A stretch of 8,100 nt of DNA from positions 1 through 8,100 of the forward strand of contig PCCT01000021.1 in the NCBI GenBank assembly GCA_002731985.1, read 5' to 3'. This stretch comes from Nitrospinota bacterium (lineage in GTDB: Bacteria > Nitrospinota > Nitrospinia > Nitrospinales > VA-1). Made by a program: the position numbers and the translations under genes. Positions 5,239 to 8,100 of the stretch are shown here, piece after piece. Position 1 is the first letter of the stretch. Every line of letters begins with the position of its first letter. The notes below the pieces were generated by a model. The model did not search any database. It was not told the origin of the DNA and was given only the letters and a program-made list of their open reading frames with translations.

Positions 5239-6054
5239 ATGAATTATAAAAAAACAGTTTTTGGACTGTGTGTGATTTTTATATTCGCAGTTACCAGCAC
5301 CAGCTTCGCTGCTTACAAATACATGGAGGGTACTGTGAGCAATGGGGGTTCAATTTCAGGAAAGATTATTTTTAAAGGTGCCGCTCCAGAAGCCATCATG
5401 GAAGATCTCCATAAAGGAAAGAATGTTGAATTCTGCGCGAAGCACCCAGATACCAAAGAAGGCGGAATTAGATCTCGTGTCAAGGTTTCTGTAACAGATG
5501 GCAAACTGAAAGATACAGTTGTATTCATAGAAAATATTGAATCGGGAAAAGCATGGGGTGATGCAGGAAAAGCAAATTTTGACTTCAGGAATTGTGATGT
5601 CGACCAGAAAGTGGCCGCAATTCGTAAGCCTACTAAAGAGGAAAGAAAGTCTGGTGGGATTGTTACCATAACTAATCAGGATACTGAGATTTTGCACAAC
5701 CCGCATGGTTACTCGGTAGTGGGCGCAAGTCGCAAGACTTTGTTCAACAAACCTTTGCCAAGTAAGGGGGATGTTGCTGAAGTGACGAAAAACCTTGCGC
5801 GACTAAAAAAGAAAAAGGACAAGCATTTCTTTCTGCAATGCGACCAACATAACTATATGGAAGCTGATGCACGAATTGTCTGGAATCCGTATTACTCAAT
5901 CAGCGGGGCTGATGGGACTTTTAAAATTGACGGCATTCCAGCAGGTAAATACAAAGTCACTGCATGGCATCCATATGCGGGCCAGGTGACTCAGGAAGTT
6001 ACTGTGTCAGCAGGCGCTGAATCAGTAAGTGATTACGATTTAGCCAAAAAATAA
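5239..6054 (+). CDS. periplasmic cupredoxin-like protein with carboxypeptidase-regulatory-like domain
   Basis: This is a 271-residue exported protein with a Sec signal peptide at 1-24, probably cut after SFA. Residues about 36-210 form a beta-rich domain ending in C201-x2-H204-x2-M207, the Cys-His-Met loop of type 1 copper proteins; the spacing is that of amicyanin. H153 or H156 in ILHNPHGY could be the fourth ligand. Residues 215-257 (YYSISGADGTFKIDGIPAGKY...AWHPYAG...TQEVTV) are a carboxypeptidase-regulatory-like beta sandwich. This combination is annotated in many marine and soil bacteria as carboxypeptidase regulatory-like or methylamine-utilisation-like protein, and its substrate is unknown. 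Extra cysteines are at 66 and 119. A lysine-rich run (189-195) precedes the copper loop. The gene shares an operon with the cytochrome c 62 bases downstream, so electron transfer or copper handling in the periplasm is the likely role. Actual copper binding is inferred. Confidence 0.82.
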   Translation: MNYKKTVFGLCVIFIFAVTSTSFAAYKYMEGTVSNGGSISGKIIFKGAAPEAIMEDLHKGKNVEFCAKHPDTKEGGIRSRVKVSVTDGKLKDTVVFIENIESGKAWGDAGKANFDFRNCDVDQKVAAIRKPTKEERKSGGIVTITNQDTEILHNPHGYSVVGASRKTLFNKPLPSKGDVAEVTKNLARLKKKKDKHFFLQCDQHNYMEADARIVWNPYYSISGADGTFKIDGIPAGKYKVTAWHPYAGQVTQEVTVSAGAESVSDYDLAKK

Positions 6055-6116
6055 ACTTTTGCTGACTTACTAAAGCTTTTTGGAAATCCTGAGTTTATTA
6101 ATGAGGGGATGAGAAG

Positions 6117-6551
6117 ATGAAAAAGAGGTTTATATCAATAATTACCTTAATGTTTCTCGCGACGATCACCAGTTCAGCATTTGCAGGAGGAAAATGTCCG
6201 CAACCAAGAAAGACCAAAGCGGCTCCAGCTAATATTGCAAAAATGGATAAAACTGGCTCTGCGGATAGCGAAAATGGGAAATCAATTTACTTGAAGAAGG
6301 CCAAACCAATGGCATGCAAAGTGTGTCATGGTAAAAACGGAGACGGGACAGGGAAACTTGGTAAGGCACTCAAGCCTTCACCAAGAAACTTTGCCTGCTC
6401 TGATACCATGAGCCACGTTTCAGCAGGACAAATGTTCTATATCATTAAGAAGGGTTCGCCAGGAACCGGCATGGTTGGGCATAAGAAATCGTTGAAGGAC
6501 AAGGAAATTTGGGATGTGGTGAAGTATATTCGTTCTACATGGGTGAAGTAA
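6117..6551 (+). CDS. periplasmic monoheme cytochrome c, class I
   Basis: This is a 144-residue protein with a Sec signal peptide (1-23, cut after AFA). The mature part begins GGKCPQPRKTKAAP, a basic linker, and the heme domain covers about 50-144. Heme is attached at C67-K-V-C70-H71; H71 is one axial ligand and M119 (GTGMVGHKK) is the likely second. The C-terminal helix DKEIWDVVKYIRSTW is typical of small class I cytochromes. KNGDGTGKLGKALKPSPRNF after the heme motif resembles the cytochrome c domains of electron donors to oxidases and of nitrite or sulfite oxidation chains. A further cysteine at C94 and one at C27 are unusual and unexplained. GAGGGG at 6103-6108 precedes ATG 6117. It follows the cupredoxin-like gene and ends at a strong terminator, so the two form one operon; the partner protein may exchange electrons with it. 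Confidence 0.92.
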   Translation: MKKRFISIITLMFLATITSSAFAGGKCPQPRKTKAAPANIAKMDKTGSADSENGKSIYLKKAKPMACKVCHGKNGDGTGKLGKALKPSPRNFACSDTMSHVSAGQMFYIIKKGSPGTGMVGHKKSLKDKEIWDVVKYIRSTWVK

Positions 6552-6574
6552 GACTCTGGTCAAGGACAGGGTTG

Positions 6575-6608
6575 GGCATGGCGTCGTCAGACGTCATGCC
6601 TTTTTTTT
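6575..6608 (+). terminator. intrinsic terminator of the cupredoxin-cytochrome operon
   Basis: An 11-pair stem (6575-6585 with 6590-6600, one G-U pair) closes a GTCA loop and is followed at once by eight T residues (6601-6608). It starts 24 bases after the cytochrome stop. The converging kinase gene ends at 6616; read from that side the T-run precedes the stem, so it serves the plus strand. Confidence 0.92.
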
Positions 6609-6615
6609 ATGGTAT

Positions 6616-7719
6616 TTAAGTAGGCGGATTATGAGGAAGTTCAAAAATGAATGTCGCTCCCTGGCCCGGTGATGACTCAACCTTTAAGTCACCATGGTGA
6701 AGCTCGATCATTTTTTTTGCAATGGCCAGCCCTAATCCGGTTCCTGTCTCGCCGCCAGTGGGTTTGGAGCTGAGTTTTTCAAAGGGCTGAAACAACTTTT
6801 CCAACTCCTCACTTTTTATTCCGGGGCCTTGATCTTTAACGGAAACCCGGGCGCGTCCATTGCGCGTATCAGAAGATATTTCAACCACACTTCCGGCAGG
6901 TGAAAACTTTATCGCGTTGGTTAAAAAATTATCCAGCACTTGTCCAATACGCGGGCCGTCAAATCGCATATCGGGGATATCCTGCGTGTTCACTTTTAAT
7001 TCGATTCCTTTTTCACCGGCAAGATGTGTGTATAAACGGATCCGTTCTTTAATTAAGTCGCATAGCGAGCCTGTCATTAAATTTAACGTTAGTTGTCCGC
7101 TTTCTATGACAGATAGATTGAGTAGGTCATTGACCAGCGTCAGCATATTACCACTGGCAGTGTTGATAATTTTTATGAAATCTGTACGGGTCTCTTCGTT
7201 CAAGTCGCCTCCCTTGCTCAGAAGAAAACCTGAATAACCTTGAATGGATGTGAGTGGATTTCGCAAATCATGGGATGCCATTCCCAGTAGTTTGTTTTTC
7301 ATGTCGATTAATTCAAGTAAAGACTGATTTTTTTCTGCAAGTTGATTTTTTAATTCATGCAGTTCAAGATGCTTGTGGATGCGCGCACACACCTCCTGAT
7401 GGCGAAAGGGTTTCGTTATGTAATCAATACCGCCAAGTGCGAATCCTTTGACAATGTCTTCCGTTTGATTTTTTGCGGTTAGAAAAACTACAGGAATGTT
7501 GCTGGTCGATGAGTTCGCTTTCAGTCGGCGGCAGGTTTCGAATCCGTCAATCCCAGGCATCATGATATCCAATAGGATCAGGTCGGGCTGAATTTCGGGA
7601 ACCAGTTTGAGTGCATCCTCGCCATTGGTGGCAACCGACAGCGTGCACCCTTCAGGCTCTAAAGTTTGAAAAAGAATATCTATGTTGGCGGGTGTGTCGT
7701 CAACAACTAATATTTTCAT
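6616..7719 (-). CDS. cytoplasmic response regulator-histidine kinase (REC-HisKA-HATPase)
   Basis: This is a 367-residue protein without any membrane segment. The N-terminal receiver domain (about 1-120) has acidic residues D7 and D8, phosphoacceptor D51 in LLDIMMPGIDGF, T81 and K103. A helical linker follows (about 120-142), then a HisKA dimerisation domain with the H-box SHDLRNPL (phospho-His 150), then the ATPase domain: N-box DNFLTNAIKFS (263-273), G1 box DQGPG (296-300) and G2 box GETGTGLGLAIAKK (323-336). It is intact. In such REC-first kinases the receiver is the input: phosphate from another kinase alters the activity of this one. The upstream gene on the same strand ends 13 bases before it and is a hybrid kinase/regulator, so a phosphorelay between them is likely. 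No clear Shine-Dalgarno sequence precedes ATG 7719; coupling to the upstream gene would explain that. Confidence 0.93.
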   Translation of the reverse strand: MKILVVDDTPANIDILFQTLEPEGCTLSVATNGEDALKLVPEIQPDLILLDIMMPGIDGFETCRRLKANSSTSNIPVVFLTAKNQTEDIVKGFALGGIDYITKPFRHQEVCARIHKHLELHELKNQLAEKNQSLLELIDMKNKLLGMASHDLRNPLTSIQGYSGFLLSKGGDLNEETRTDFIKIINTASGNMLTLVNDLLNLSVIESGQLTLNLMTGSLCDLIKERIRLYTHLAGEKGIELKVNTQDIPDMRFDGPRIGQVLDNFLTNAIKFSPAGSVVEISSDTRNGRARVSVKDQGPGIKSEELEKLFQPFEKLSSKPTGGETGTGLGLAIAKKMIELHHGDLKVESSPGQGATFIFELPHNPPT

Positions 7720-7732
7720 AAGCTTTGGCTAT

Positions 7733-8100
7733 TTATTCGGGGTCAGAAAGTTTGATTTGGTTTAAGGCCTTATGGATTCCCCCCATGTCATATTTTGTTA
7801 CCAGAGGGTATAGGTGCTGTAACAGAGCATGTCCGTTTTCTCCCAGTTCTTCTGTTTCGTTCAAGCAAACTTTCAGGTCTGATATGTTGTGCAAGCGTGC
7901 GGCTTCTATCATCCGCGAGAAAAGATCTTCCGGGATTTTTAATTCGGCCAATTCAATGGGTGTCTCGGTTGCGGACCTGTCGTGATCTGGGATTATGTAT
8001 TCATATTCAATTTTCAGCAGGTTTGCCATGCATTCAAGGACACGCTCAATTTGGACCGGTTTGGAAATGTAGTCATTGCATCCTACAGCGATAAAGTCTT
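7733..8100 (-). CDS. C-terminal end of a hybrid histidine kinase or response regulator (partial)
   Basis: The frame is open to the window edge, so the start is missing; 121 residues are visible. The first full codons (from 8098) read DFIAVGCNDYISKPVQIERVLECM, the last part of a receiver domain with the conserved Lys of the KP motif, matching the common AGxDDYxxKPxxxxxLxxxl pattern. After it come about 90 residues, beginning IEYEY and containing IPEDLFSRMIEAARLHNISDLK and LLQHLYPLVTKYDMGGIHKAL. This helical tail is the one often found at the end of large hybrid sensor kinases. An internal ATG at 8029 is not the real start, because it would remove the receiver's last strand and helix. It probably forms an operon with the kinase that begins 13 bases further on. 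The sensor and any kinase domains lie outside the window. Confidence 0.85.
   Translation of the reverse strand, partial: DFIAVGCNDYISKPVQIERVLECMANLLKIEYEYIIPDHDRSATETPIELAELKIPEDLFSRMIEAARLHNISDLKVCLNETEELGENGHALLQHLYPLVTKYDMGGIHKALNQIKLSDPE

Overview
This window looks like a piece of a Gram-negative bacterial chromosome of moderate GC. The evidence is two lipoproteins with lipobox cysteines, two Sec-exported periplasmic redox proteins, a sigma-54-dependent NtrC-type activator and cytoplasmic two-component kinases. There is no rRNA, tRNA, CRISPR array, insertion sequence or phage gene. The mix of orphan regulators, a CxxHxxM cupredoxin-like protein and a small c-type cytochrome would fit a Nitrospinota or deltaproteobacterial-type genome, but this placement is inference and weak.

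Left part (1-2600). A DnaJ-like co-chaperone appears split into a J domain (3-227) and a C-terminal-domain-like piece in another frame (about 247-636). The J domain has HSD where HPD is normally required. Converging on it is a four-helix membrane lipoprotein of unknown function (645-1436, minus), with a good sigma-70 promoter behind it. Divergent from that is a HAM1/RdgB-family dITP/XTP pyrophosphatase (1582-2139), which reads more like the archaeal/eukaryotic branch. A small cysteine-rich lipoprotein follows (2284-2595).

Middle part (2653-5056). A complete NtrC-family activator (REC, AAA+ and Fis-type HTH domains) has no partner kinase beside it. Downstream is a near-consensus sigma-70 promoter overlapped by a strong Fur-box-like palindrome. 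It drives a 61-residue unrecognised protein, so this is a candidate iron-regulated small gene. On the opposite strand next to it lies a decayed fragment of a histidine kinase ATPase domain. Then comes a 64-residue orphan gene with a perfect Shine-Dalgarno sequence (SD).

Right part (5057-8100). A GC-rich structured leader precedes a two-gene operon, a periplasmic cupredoxin-like/carboxypeptidase-regulatory-domain protein and a monoheme cytochrome c. The operon ends at a clear intrinsic terminator (6575-6608). The leader contains a 13-bp hairpin whose 9-nt loop carries ACCTCCT. This is the exact complement of the AGGAGGT SD of the first gene and resembles the 3' tail of 16S rRNA. The two proteins plausibly work together in periplasmic electron transfer or copper/heme redox chemistry. 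Beyond the terminator, on the minus strand, are a cytoplasmic REC-histidine kinase protein and the C-terminal end of an upstream hybrid kinase/response regulator that runs off the window.

The best leads are the anti-SD leader hairpin, the Fur-box small gene and the broken J protein. No large undescribed multi-gene system is evident.
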